8,595 bases of DNA from an uncultured Desulfobulbaceae bacterium. Its GTDB lineage: Bacteria; Desulfobacterota; Desulfobulbia; Desulfobulbales; BM004. The position numbers and the translations under genes are program-made. The DNA lies in contig CAMYJP010000081.1 of the NCBI GenBank assembly GCA_947258675.1, positions 1 through 8,595 on the forward strand. The letters are read 5' to 3'. The notes below the pieces were generated by a model. That model saw only the letters and a program-made list of their open reading frames with translations. It did not search any database and was not told the origin of the DNA. This document shows positions 1-7,103 of this stretch, one piece after another (position 1 is the stretch's first letter; each line of letters opens with the position of its first letter).

Positions 1-400
1 AGTCCGATCAGGCCAAGTCGTTGAGGGGTCCTTTTTCTATATTTCGGTGAGATAATTATGAAGAGAACAAGGAAGGGTGAAAAAAGCATCAGTCCCAATA
101 TTTGGATTACATTATATAGAAAGATCATTTAAGTTGTCTTGCTAAAATGCTCGTATGTTTTGTTTGTAGTGACAAGTCTGGGCTATTGAAAAAAAGGGTG
201 AATCAAATAGCAACCTACAGATTTCCGTCTTACAAGGGGAAAATTTCTTATTATTAATGCATAGGGCTTTTGCAATAGAATTTCAGCATATGCCACAGAG
301 ACAGTTAACGAAAGCAGAAGATAAAAAAAAAGGGCTGTTAGCACAACACTATTTGCATAAGAAGTGTTTGATTATTATTCGACTATAAAAGATTAATGCA
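1..400. other. Non-coding stretch upstream of rsmE, no gene recognised
   Basis: I recognise no protein or RNA gene here. An open frame enters from the left edge and stops at 53-55, but its 17 visible codons are too few to call a gene end. A 24-codon frame at 58-132 has a GGTGAG box 7 bases upstream, but its product is only a short basic peptide. Just before rsmE there is a perfect 6-bp inverted repeat, AACACT (345-350) with AGTGTT (363-368), around a 12-base loop; it has no T-run after it, so it is more likely an operator or chance than a terminator. A TAGAAT box at 276-281 could be a -10, but no good -35 lies upstream of it. Confidence 0.5.
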
Positions 401-1159
401 ATGAATGTTATTCTTATCGATCCCTCTGAAATAAATGGCGATGGTCGTGTTGTCTTATCTGGTAGGCGCAGTGAGCATATTCTAAAAGTGCTGCGTTTAG
501 GGTGCGGCGAAAAGTTTAGAATAGGTATCATTAATGGGTTGATTGGAGAGGGGGTTATTGAAACAATTTTTTCCAAAAGAGGCGAACAGGGCAGGGTGGT
601 TGTTAAAATATCTGCAAACAATCCCCCACCACCACGAGCTGATATTGATCTAATTCTTGCATTGCCTCGCCCTATAATGCTTAAAAGAGTATTAGCACAG
701 ATTGCATCCTTGGGAGTTACCCGTGTGTTTTTTATAAATGCCAACCGGGTGGAAAAAAGTTTTTTTGCATCTTCCCTGTTGCAGCATGAAAATTACAGAA
801 AATATTTACTCTCAGGACTTGAACAGGCAGTTGATACTGTGATTCCCGATGTGTCAATTCAGAGACGTTTCAGGCCTTTTGTGGAAGACTTTTTACCTCG
901 TATCCTTATGGAGTATTCATCTTTACTTTTAGCTCATCCGGATGTTCCACAAGCCTTGGGCGATGTCCTGGTAAATCCAGCGGAAGGGCGATTGCTTCTT
1001 GCCATTGGCCCCGAAGGTGGTTGGGTGGATTTTGAAGTGGATAAATTTAAAAAATTAGGCCTGTTGCCTTTTTCCCTGGGACCCCGCATTTTGCGGGTAG
1101 ATACTGCAGTTCCTGCATTGATTACGCAAATAAATCTTCTGCGTACTTTGCGCGGATAA
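401..1159 (+). CDS. rsmE: 16S rRNA (uracil(1498)-N3)-methyltransferase RsmE
   Basis: RsmE uses S-adenosylmethionine to methylate N3 of U1498 in helix 44 of 16S rRNA, in the assembled 30S subunit in the cytoplasm. The 252-residue length is normal for the family (about 245). The N-terminal part is the PUA-like RNA-binding domain with the usual HILKVLRL stretch. The C-terminal part is the SPOUT methyltransferase domain; its SAM-binding knot shows as GPEGG at 203-207 and LGPRILRVDTA at 226-236. The last motif is usually written LRTETA, so Val233 and Asp234 are mild departures. The ATG at 401 gives the expected N-terminus MNVILIDPSEI; the ribosome binding site is poor (only AAAAG upstream). It stands alone on the plus strand and converges on murJ. 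The identification rests on the two SPOUT motifs and the full-length match in pattern. Confidence 0.94.
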   Translation: MNVILIDPSEINGDGRVVLSGRRSEHILKVLRLGCGEKFRIGIINGLIGEGVIETIFSKRGEQGRVVVKISANNPPPPRADIDLILALPRPIMLKRVLAQIASLGVTRVFFINANRVEKSFFASSLLQHENYRKYLLSGLEQAVDTVIPDVSIQRRFRPFVEDFLPRILMEYSSLLLAHPDVPQALGDVLVNPAEGRLLLAIGPEGGWVDFEVDKFKKLGLLPFSLGPRILRVDTAVPALITQINLLRTLRG

Positions 1160-1169
1160 ATGGTGGGGA

Positions 1170-2774
1170 TTATCGGTTACTTCGAGTCAACCGTTCTTTG
1201 ACCTTATCTACAATAAGGTTCAACTCTTGCATTTTCATTCCATAAAGCACTACACCATAGATTAAAGCGCCGACTCCTATACACGTGACAATGGAGGTTA
1301 GTTGCTGCAATATACCTCCTAGAGTCCATGGCTCGAGAAGATTTCGTAAAAATAAAACAAATACCCCCATTATAAAGGAGGCACCAATTATTTTCCCTAT
1401 TCCGCTAAAGATGTAAGTCAAAGAATAACCGTCGACTTTACGATGGAGCGCAGTTGCCAAAAATAGAAAATTTAGCGTCATTGCAATTGATACTGATAAG
1501 GCTAGAGCTTTATGCTGAAAATCATTTATTGTCAGCATAATGACAATAATATTGCTTCCTACAGCAAGGAAACTTCCAATTACAGGATATTTGGTTTCAT
1601 CAAGCGCATAAAAAACCGGAACCATTATTTTTACTGAAGAATAGGCAAAAAGACCGAGGGCATAGTAGGAGAGAGCTTCAGCAGTTTTAACGGTAGTGTA
1701 GGCATCAAATTTACCGTATTGGAAAATTATTCTGACTATTGGTTCGGCAAGCAGTATCAGACCAACAGAGGCAGGTATTGTCAGACATAATGCCATTACC
1801 TGGGAAGATAAAAATGTGGATTTAAGGTTTTTTATATCTTTCAGTGCAGCATATTTGGATATGACAGGCATGGTGGCAATGGACATGGCTACCCCAAAAA
1901 GACCCACAGGAAGCCAGAAGAGTCGAAAAGCGTAATTGAGCCAGGAAAGGCTTCCCTGTTCCAGTGAGGAAGCAAAATACGTATTGATCAGGATGTTAAT
2001 CTGTAAAGGAGCGAGGCCGATCAAGGCAGGAATCATTAAGCGAAGAATCCTTCTCAACCCCGGATTTTGCAAATCGAGAGTAAATCGGTACCGAAAACCT
2101 AATTTCCTGAGCGAAGGTAGTTGCCAGATCAACTGTAGGATACCGCCGATCAGCGTTCCGAAAGCCATACCGACAATGGCAGGTTGCTCATAATGACGTA
2201 ATATAAGAGCCAGGCTGACTCCGCCAACAATGGAGCCGAGATTAAAAAAGCTGGAAGCCATTGCTGGTATAAAAAAACGCTCCTTGGTGTTAAGAATACC
2301 CATTACCACTGAAGAAAGAGAAACTAAAATGAGAAAGGGGAACATGATCACGGTCAGTAGGTGGGTTAATTCAACTTTATTGGGAATATTCTCAAACCCT
2401 TCCCGGGCTGCCATGAAGCGGACTATGGGCTCAGCAAAAACGATACCGAGAACAGTTATTATACTGAGGAGAATCAGAAAAAAGGCAATGACATTATTGG
2501 CGAGTCGCCAGGTATCTTCAGCCCCCTTATTAGTATCATAATCTGTGAATACCGCCACGAATGCTGCGCTCAAGGCACCTTCCCCGAATAGATCCCGCAG
2601 AAGATTGGGGATACGAAATGCAACTACAAATGCATCGTAAGCAAAACCTGCGCCGAAAAATGCAGCAAAAACCTGTTCCCTGATAAGACCTAAAATGCGG
2701 CTGCACATAACAGCCACACTGACCGAACCGGCGGAACGGGCTATTTTTTTTGTATCACTTGAAGGAGTATTCAT
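1170..2774 (-). CDS. murJ: Lipid II flippase MurJ (MviN family)
   Basis: MurJ moves lipid II, the undecaprenyl-linked peptidoglycan precursor, from the inner to the outer face of the cytoplasmic membrane. The 534-residue protein is mostly hydrophobic and fits the 14-helix MOP-superfamily fold. The N-terminal signature is clear: SRILGLIR around 25-32, FGAG at 40-43, then YDAFVVAFRIPNLLRDLFGEGALS at about 46-69 (shown here by its key residues Asp47 and Arg60). By counting, Arg26, Arg32, Asp47 and Arg60 correspond to E. coli Arg18, Arg24, Asp39 and Arg52, and Arg284 in YAFRLFWLP to Arg270; all are kept, which supports an active flippase. The ATG at 2774 places the signature at the normal distance from the N-terminus, although no good Shine-Dalgarno sequence precedes it. 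It is transcribed divergently from the EF-G gene and ends 10 bases from rsmE. Confidence 0.95.
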   Translation of the reverse strand: MNTPSSDTKKIARSAGSVSVAVMCSRILGLIREQVFAAFFGAGFAYDAFVVAFRIPNLLRDLFGEGALSAAFVAVFTDYDTNKGAEDTWRLANNVIAFFLILLSIITVLGIVFAEPIVRFMAAREGFENIPNKVELTHLLTVIMFPFLILVSLSSVVMGILNTKERFFIPAMASSFFNLGSIVGGVSLALILRHYEQPAIVGMAFGTLIGGILQLIWQLPSLRKLGFRYRFTLDLQNPGLRRILRLMIPALIGLAPLQINILINTYFASSLEQGSLSWLNYAFRLFWLPVGLFGVAMSIATMPVISKYAALKDIKNLKSTFLSSQVMALCLTIPASVGLILLAEPIVRIIFQYGKFDAYTTVKTAEALSYYALGLFAYSSVKIMVPVFYALDETKYPVIGSFLAVGSNIIVIMLTINDFQHKALALSVSIAMTLNFLFLATALHRKVDGYSLTYIFSGIGKIIGASFIMGVFVLFLRNLLEPWTLGGILQQLTSIVTCIGVGALIYGVVLYGMKMQELNLIVDKVKERLTRSNR

Positions 2775-2822
2775 TGTTTGGAAGGCGTCAATATATGCAT
2801 AACAGTAAAATTTGATTCCAGT

Positions 2823-2851
2823 TATATATGAGAATTGTCACCGGGGACCAA
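2823..2851 (-). promoter_or_regulatory. Possible murJ promoter
   Basis: Read on the minus strand, TTGGTC (2846-2851) and TATATA (2823-2828) are separated by 17 bases and lie about 50 bases before the murJ start codon. The -10 matches the sigma-70 consensus at four of six bases, the -35 at only three. The spacing and place are right, but in AT-rich DNA such pairs are common. Confidence 0.25.
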
Positions 2852-2887
2852 CTTAACAGGCTAAAAAGAAGTTGACAATGTTCTTCC

Positions 2888-2917
2888 TTGACTTTGGGTC
2901 AGGCTTCTGAATAATAT
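2888..2917 (+). promoter_or_regulatory. Possible promoter for the EF-G/mog pair
   Basis: TTGACT (2888-2893, five of six -35 bases) and TAATAT (2912-2917, four of six -10 bases) are 18 bases apart. They would give a 5' leader of about 110 bases before the EF-G start. A perfect TTGACA is also present at 2872-2877 but has no -10 at the right distance. The -35 box overlaps a small imperfect hairpin (2886-2903). Tentative. Confidence 0.3.
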
Positions 2918-3022
2918 GCATTCCTTTGTTTTTTCCTGGTAAATTATAGCAGGAGAGGTTTACGATTAGCTTAGTCGGCCGCTGCTTTTCTGTGTTGATG
3001 AGGGAAACTGTTGAATAACTTT

Positions 3023-3029
3023 GGAGGGG
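3023..3029 (+). promoter_or_regulatory. Shine-Dalgarno that sets the EF-G start
   Basis: GGAGGGG lies just before ATG 3033, with 5 bases between GGAGG and the start codon. The frame is also open from a TTG at 3021, but that start would place this strong binding site inside the coding sequence and has no binding site of its own, so ATG 3033 is preferred. Confidence 0.75.
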
Positions 3030-3032
3030 TAC

Positions 3033-5096
3033 ATGCAAGACACAAAAATGATCAGAAACATAGCACTGTTAGGGCATAGCCAGGCCGGTAAGACATCATT
3101 GGCAGAAGCCATGCTGTTTACTTCCGGTAAAAACGATCGCCTTGGCAGTGTGGATAATGGATCTTCTACTATGGATTATGAACCAGAAGAAATTAAGAGG
3201 AATATTACTATCGGTTCATCGTTCAACCAGTTTCAGTGGAAAAAACACAGTGTATTTCTCATCGACACTCCAGGAGATGACAATTTTATTACCGATGCAA
3301 AATTTGCCGCCCAAGTTGCAGACAGTGCAATTTTTACTATTGGGGCCGTCCTGGGTGTCAGGCACCAGACAGAAAAGTTTACTTCTTTCATTAAAAAGCG
3401 ATCACTGCCGACAATCATATTTATTAACAAAATGGACAAGGAGCGTGCCAATTTTGAAAATACGTTATTTGGTATAAAGGACAGTCTTCATCTCAATCCG
3501 GCGATATTACAGATTCCTATCGGTGCTGAGTCCGATTTTCGTGGGGTTGTGGATGTGGTGAAACAGAAGGCCTATATCTTCGATACTAAGGGAACGGGAA
3601 AGGTTTCAGTTGGAGAAATTCCAGAAACCATGGCTGACGACGTTCTGATTTATCGGGAAAGTTTGATGGAGCAGGTGGCTGAAACCGATGACCAGCTTAT
3701 TGAAAAGTTTCTAGAAGACGGAGAATTGACCGAAGAGGAACTAATCAATGGTCTTAAAATCGCTGTTATGAAAGGGGAAATCGCCCCAGTATGTGTTGGG
3801 GCTGCCTCGCTCAATTTTGGTACAGAAATGCTTCTAAATATGATAAACGATCTTTTACCTTCACCTCAGGACACTCAAGTGCATGTTGGGATTGATTTGA
3901 AAACTAAAGAATCCGCAGAGCGAAAACCAGAAAGTAGTGAAGCCTTTTCCGCGCAAGTTTTTAAGACTATGGCAGATCCATATGCAGGACGTTTGACCAT
4001 TTTTAAGGTTTTTTCCGGCACATTGGATGGAGATACATTCTATAATTCTTCCAAGAGAACATCTGAGAGATTTGGGCAGCTTTTTATTCTCGAGGGTAAA
4101 AATCAGAGACCTGTTGATAGCGTAAGTCCAGGAATGATTGCTGCGGTAGCGAAGCTGAAAGAAACAACAACCGGTGACACACTATGTTCAGAAAATGCAC
4201 AAATAGTTTTTGAATCGTTGACACCGATGGAACCGGTAATGTCCTATGCCGTGCAAGCTAAAAAGGGTGATGAGGAAAAGCTGTTTTCATCAATATCCAA
4301 AATGCTGGATGAAGATCTGACATTGAAACTCACTAGAGAATTGCAGACTAAAGAGATACTGATATCCGGTGTTGGGCAAGTGCATCTAGAAGTAGTCGGC
4401 GAGAAAATTAAGCGAAAATTCGGAGTTGAATTGGATCTGCATCTCCCGAAAGTACCTTATAAAGAAACAATTAAAGGAAAAGCAAAGGTTCAAGGCAAAC
4501 ATAAAAAACAGAGCGGTGGCCGGGGCCAGTTTGCCGATACATGGATTGAAATGGAACCTTTACCTTCTGGTGAAGGCTTTGAATTTCAGGATAAGATTTT
4601 TGGCGGAGTAATACCAAAACAGTACATTCCAGCGGTAGAAAAGGGAATTGTCGAGGCTATGGGAAATGGTGTGTTGGCCGGATATCCTGTGGTTGACCTT
4701 AAAGTAGCCCTGGTGGATGGTTCTTTTCATGCTGTAGATTCATCGGAAATGGCGTTTAAAATTGCTGGTTCTCTGGCTTTTAAGAAAGCTGCTGTTGAGG
4801 CAAAACCGGTTCTGTTGGAGCCGATCATGAATATAACTGTCCGTGTTCCGGAAGACTGTGTTGGGGATGTTATGGGAGATCTGAACAGTCGTCGAGGAAA
4901 AGTCATGGGAATGGACTCCGAGGCCAAAAACGAGATTATTAATGCACAGGTTCCCATGGCTGAAATTCTGCGATACGCTCCTGATCTGACTTCTTTTACT
5001 GGTGGTCGAGGGTCATTTTCCGTAAGTTTTTCTCATTATGAAGAAGTTCCAGGCCAACTTGCGGATAAAATAGTTGAGGCTGCAAAACAAAGCTAG
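3033..5096 (+). CDS. fusA: Elongation factor G paralog (divergent EF-G, G3 His replaced by Asp)
   Basis: This is a full-length (687-residue) translational GTPase of the EF-G family, the factor that drives translocation on the ribosome or, in some paralogs, ribosome recycling. GTPase motifs in order: GHSQAGKT at 14-21 (P-loop), RNITI at 56-60 (switch I; usually RGITI), DTPGD at 78-82 (usually DTPGH), NKMD at 132-135 and GAAS at 256-259. Domain IV has HKKQSGGRGQF from His490 and keeps the tip-loop His566 in the FHAVDSSEMAF motif, so the part entering the decoding centre looks intact. Asp82 replaces the histidine that positions the attacking water in canonical EF-G. This and the changed switch I suggest a second EF-G, not the copy of the ribosomal-protein str operon; no ribosomal or EF-Tu gene is nearby. 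Whether it translocates, recycles or acts under stress cannot be told from sequence. mog follows after 36 bases. Confidence 0.9.
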   Translation: MQDTKMIRNIALLGHSQAGKTSLAEAMLFTSGKNDRLGSVDNGSSTMDYEPEEIKRNITIGSSFNQFQWKKHSVFLIDTPGDDNFITDAKFAAQVADSAIFTIGAVLGVRHQTEKFTSFIKKRSLPTIIFINKMDKERANFENTLFGIKDSLHLNPAILQIPIGAESDFRGVVDVVKQKAYIFDTKGTGKVSVGEIPETMADDVLIYRESLMEQVAETDDQLIEKFLEDGELTEEELINGLKIAVMKGEIAPVCVGAASLNFGTEMLLNMINDLLPSPQDTQVHVGIDLKTKESAERKPESSEAFSAQVFKTMADPYAGRLTIFKVFSGTLDGDTFYNSSKRTSERFGQLFILEGKNQRPVDSVSPGMIAAVAKLKETTTGDTLCSENAQIVFESLTPMEPVMSYAVQAKKGDEEKLFSSISKMLDEDLTLKLTRELQTKEILISGVGQVHLEVVGEKIKRKFGVELDLHLPKVPYKETIKGKAKVQGKHKKQSGGRGQFADTWIEMEPLPSGEGFEFQDKIFGGVIPKQYIPAVEKGIVEAMGNGVLAGYPVVDLKVALVDGSFHAVDSSEMAFKIAGSLAFKKAAVEAKPVLLEPIMNITVRVPEDCVGDVMGDLNSRRGKVMGMDSEAKNEIINAQVPMAEILRYAPDLTSFTGGRGSFSVSFSHYEEVPGQLADKIVEAAKQS

Positions 5097-5132
5097 TTGA
5101 TTTCGTAAATTTTATTATCTACGAGAGAATAC

Positions 5133-5642
5133 ATGGTAGACGATAGCGGAGACCTTTATTCCTGTGGAGTTTTAACAATCAGCGATAAGGGGGCAAGAGG
5201 CGAAAGGCGTGATACAAGTGGTGAGCAACTGAAGCAGTTGTTAGGCGATGAAGGTTTTATCATTGCCAAGTATTCTATTATACCTGATCAAATTGAAGAA
5301 ATATGCTCTGTTTTAATTGAGTGGGTGGATAAGCTAAAGATTGATCTGATTATTACTACCGGGGGCACGGGAGTTTCTCCCAATGATTTTACTCCGGAAG
5401 CAACCTCATCTGTTATAGAGAAATTTGTGCCGGGTATTTGCGAGGCTATGCGCTGGTCAAGTTTTTCAAAAACTCCACGCGCTATTCTTTCAAGAGGTGT
5501 CGCAGGAATCAGGGCGGAGAGTTTGATTATAAATCTGCCTGGAAGTGCAAAGGCATCTGTGGAAAATCTGGAGATTATTTTAAAAGCTTTGCCACATGCA
5601 CTTTACAAACTGAAAGGCGGGACCAAGGACTGTGGTTCCTGA
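5133..5642 (+). CDS. mogA: MogA/MoaB-family molybdopterin adenylyltransferase
   Basis: Members of this family activate molybdopterin by transferring AMP from ATP, making the adenylated intermediate into which molybdate is inserted, in molybdenum cofactor synthesis. The 169-residue protein is one complete MoCF-type domain. Visible motifs are the N-terminal VLTISDKGARGERRD stretch (13-27), Asp52 in IIPDQ, the TTGGTG nucleotide/pterin loop (75-80), NDFTPEA (84-90) with Asp85, and LPGSAK (135-140). Asp52 and Asp85 fit the two conserved acidic residues of E. coli MogA. Length is closer to MoaB (about 170) than E. coli MogA (195), and sequence alone does not separate the names firmly. The start ATG 5133 has only a weak GAGAG site. 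It lies 36 bases after the EF-G gene, most likely in the same transcript, although no functional link between them is known to me. Confidence 0.9.
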   Translation: MVDDSGDLYSCGVLTISDKGARGERRDTSGEQLKQLLGDEGFIIAKYSIIPDQIEEICSVLIEWVDKLKIDLIITTGGTGVSPNDFTPEATSSVIEKFVPGICEAMRWSSFSKTPRAILSRGVAGIRAESLIINLPGSAKASVENLEIILKALPHALYKLKGGTKDCGS

Positions 5643-5647
5643 GTTTT
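5619..5647 (+). terminator. Weak hairpin terminator overlapping the mog stop codon
   Basis: GGGACCA (5619-5625) pairs with TGGTTCC (5633-5639), seven pairs with one G-T wobble, around a 7-base loop. After four bases comes TTTT (5644-5647). The stem is in the last codons of mog and the T-run lies before the end of purM. The T-run is short and set off from the stem, so termination may be inefficient. There is no T-run on the other side for purM. Confidence 0.35.
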
Positions 5648-5648
5648 A

Positions 5649-6707
5649 TCAGCAATCGATCAGAATTGGATCGGCATTCGGAGTATCAGGTCGTGCTGTT
5701 ATTTCACCGATGATGTAGGGTAGTTCGCCAAGGGCGGTAAGTTGCTGCATTACATCTTCAACTAGCTGGTCATCTATAATAACCACCATTCCAATACCCA
5801 TATTATAGGTACGGCACATTTCACTCGGTGTAACATTGCCTTTATCCTGAAGGAATTTGAAAACCGGCGGAACCGGCCAACTGTTTTTAGTAATAATAGC
5901 TCTGCTTCCTTGCGGCAGCGTGCGTGGGATATTGTCTATGAGACCACCACCTGTAACATGGACTAACCCACTTATTTTAAAATTTTTATTTAAATTCAGT
6001 ATTGTTTCACTATAAATCCGAGTTGGTCTTAACAGTTCTTCACCAACAGTACAACCAAAGTCTTTAACATGATCATTTACTGACAAGCCCTGTTCTTCTA
6101 AAAATATTTTTCTGACAAGAGAATAACCATTGCTGTGGAGTCCGCTTGAAGCAAGTCCTACAATTTTATCACCGACTTTAATTTCTGATCCATCGATTAT
6201 TTTATTCCGTTCCGCAATCCCGACAACAAATCCAGCGATATCATAATCACCAGGGGAATACAGTCCGGGCATTTCTGCTGTTTCGCCACCAATAAGGGAA
6301 CACATGGCAATTTCGCATCCCTTGGCAATACCACTTACAACATCAGTGGCAACATCCAAATCAAGCTTACTGATAGAAAAATAATCAAGAAAGAATAACG
6401 GCTTGGCGCCACTAACGGCGATATCGTTTACACACATCGCAACGAGATCGATGCCTATTGTGTCATGCTTGTTACAGAGTTTGGCCAGATTTAACTTAGT
6501 ACCTACTCCATCTGTGGAAGCGACGAGTACCGGGTCCTTATATTGATATCCACCTAAGCAAAAAAGCCCACTGAATCCACCTATATCTGTAAGAACACCT
6601 CTTTTGTAAGTTGAGAATACGATATTCTTAATGCGGGATACGAATTCATTCCCTTTGTCGATATCAACTCCGGCTTCTGAATATCTTGATTTTTTTGAGT
6701 TTTTCAT
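5649..6707 (-). CDS. purM: Phosphoribosylformylglycinamidine cyclo-ligase (AIR synthetase) PurM
   Basis: PurM catalyses the fifth step of purine synthesis in the cytoplasm: ATP-dependent closure of formylglycinamidine ribonucleotide to aminoimidazole ribonucleotide. The 352 residues compare with 345 in E. coli. Signature motifs appear in order: YSEAGVDID (9-17), GGFSG (43-47), STDGVGTK (64-71), DLVAMCVND (88-96), FFLDYF (106-111), GGETAEMPG (141-149), YDIAGFVVG, SSGLHSNGYSLVRKI, and in the C-terminal half HVTGGGLIDNIPR and CRTYNMGIGM. No key motif is missing. ATG 6707 gives the usual short N-terminal tail before the AGVD motif; the ribosome binding site is weak. It is alone on the minus strand, not next to purN or other pur genes, and converges on mog with 6 bases between stops. 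Its 5' side is the long non-coding region with an inverted repeat at 6813-6863. Confidence 0.97.
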   Translation of the reverse strand: MKNSKKSRYSEAGVDIDKGNEFVSRIKNIVFSTYKRGVLTDIGGFSGLFCLGGYQYKDPVLVASTDGVGTKLNLAKLCNKHDTIGIDLVAMCVNDIAVSGAKPLFFLDYFSISKLDLDVATDVVSGIAKGCEIAMCSLIGGETAEMPGLYSPGDYDIAGFVVGIAERNKIIDGSEIKVGDKIVGLASSGLHSNGYSLVRKIFLEEQGLSVNDHVKDFGCTVGEELLRPTRIYSETILNLNKNFKISGLVHVTGGGLIDNIPRTLPQGSRAIITKNSWPVPPVFKFLQDKGNVTPSEMCRTYNMGIGMVVIIDDQLVEDVMQQLTALGELPYIIGEITARPDTPNADPILIDC

Positions 6708-6812
6708 TTCAATTCACTTTTGAAGCAAAAAGCATTTGTTTCAATTAATTTGTTAATGGCCGAACTTTACCGTGATCTCTCAGGGAAAAGAGCGGTTAAA
6801 ATTAATTTTAGG

Positions 6813-6863
6813 AGTCCCAAAAATCAATCTCTTTCGGGATGTTTATCAGTAGTTATTGGGACT
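6813..6863. repeat. 8-bp inverted repeat upstream of purM
   Basis: AGTCCCAA (6813-6820) is the exact reverse complement of TTGGGACT (6856-6863), with 35 bases between. The flanks add a few further matches. It lies about 106-156 bases upstream of the purM start, so it could be a looped operator or part of the mRNA leader. It could also be chance: the same AGTCCCAA occurs once more at 91-98. Confidence 0.3.
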
Positions 6864-6894
6864 ATAATTAAGAGGCTTGAATAATTTATTAACC

Positions 6895-7103
6895 AGTGTC
6901 CATCCGGAAACGGCCCTTTTTAGCAAATTCAGCGTCAATTTTCAATTGCTTGTGCGACGTACTTAAGTCGGACTCCGCATGACCAGAGGAAATCCTTTAG
7001 GGCAATTATTTGATTTCCTTGACCCTACTAAAAACTCCTCGTTTCTGAATTAGAAACAAGTAGTTCCAACATCCGTAATAAAAACAGTTTCCGGATGGGA
7101 ACT
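6895..7103. mobile_element. Candidate MITE-like element with imperfect terminal inverted repeats
   Basis: CCATCCGGAAAC (6900-6911) is matched exactly in reverse complement by GTTTCCGGATGG (7087-7098). Taking the outer bases AGT (6895-6897) and ACT (7101-7103), the ends agree at 16 of 19 positions, and just inside them both ends carry an A/T run (TTTTT at 6917-6921; AAAAA in the mirrored place near 7080-7084). The interior holds no reading frame but two further hairpins: AGGAAATC/GATTTCCT (6987-6994 with 7012-7019) and GTTTCT/AGAAAC (7041-7046 with 7052-7057, 5-base loop). Size of about 209 bp, terminal repeats and lack of coding capacity fit a miniature transposable element. I see no clear target-site duplication (the flanks have only AACCAGT near 6891 and AACCCAGT near 7110), and no transposase is in the window to assign a family. 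Confidence 0.5.

Noticed and set aside
10..37. Terminator-like AGGCC...GGTCCT followed by a T-run
   Set aside because: The stem has only five pairs with a bulge and a 12-base loop; too weak, and it may lie inside an upstream gene.
2..55. Possible 3' end of an upstream plus-strand gene (17 codons then TAA)
   Set aside because: All three plus frames stop within the first 55 bases, so an open tail of 17 codons is weak evidence, and the residues match no family I know.
91..100. AGTCCCAATA shared with the minus strand at 6854-6863, as a dispersed repeat
   Set aside because: A ten-base match between any two places in 8.6 kb is expected by chance, and the flanks do not match.
349..744. 131-codon minus-strand frame over the 5' half of rsmE
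   Set aside because: Antisense to a clear rsmE gene, low-complexity and without family features.
2998..3018. Six-codon ATG frame as a leader peptide before the EF-G gene
   Set aside because: No ribosome binding site at a suitable distance and no attenuator structure.
2853..3038. 61-codon minus-strand frame between murJ and the EF-G gene
   Set aside because: It crosses the EF-G ribosome binding site, has no binding site seen and no recognisable features.
5438..5713. 91-codon plus-strand frame crossing the end of mog into purM
   Set aside because: Overlaps two genes with strong family motifs in other frames.
6708..6894. Riboswitch in the purM leader (purine or ZTP type)
   Set aside because: I do not see the conserved core or paired elements of these classes.
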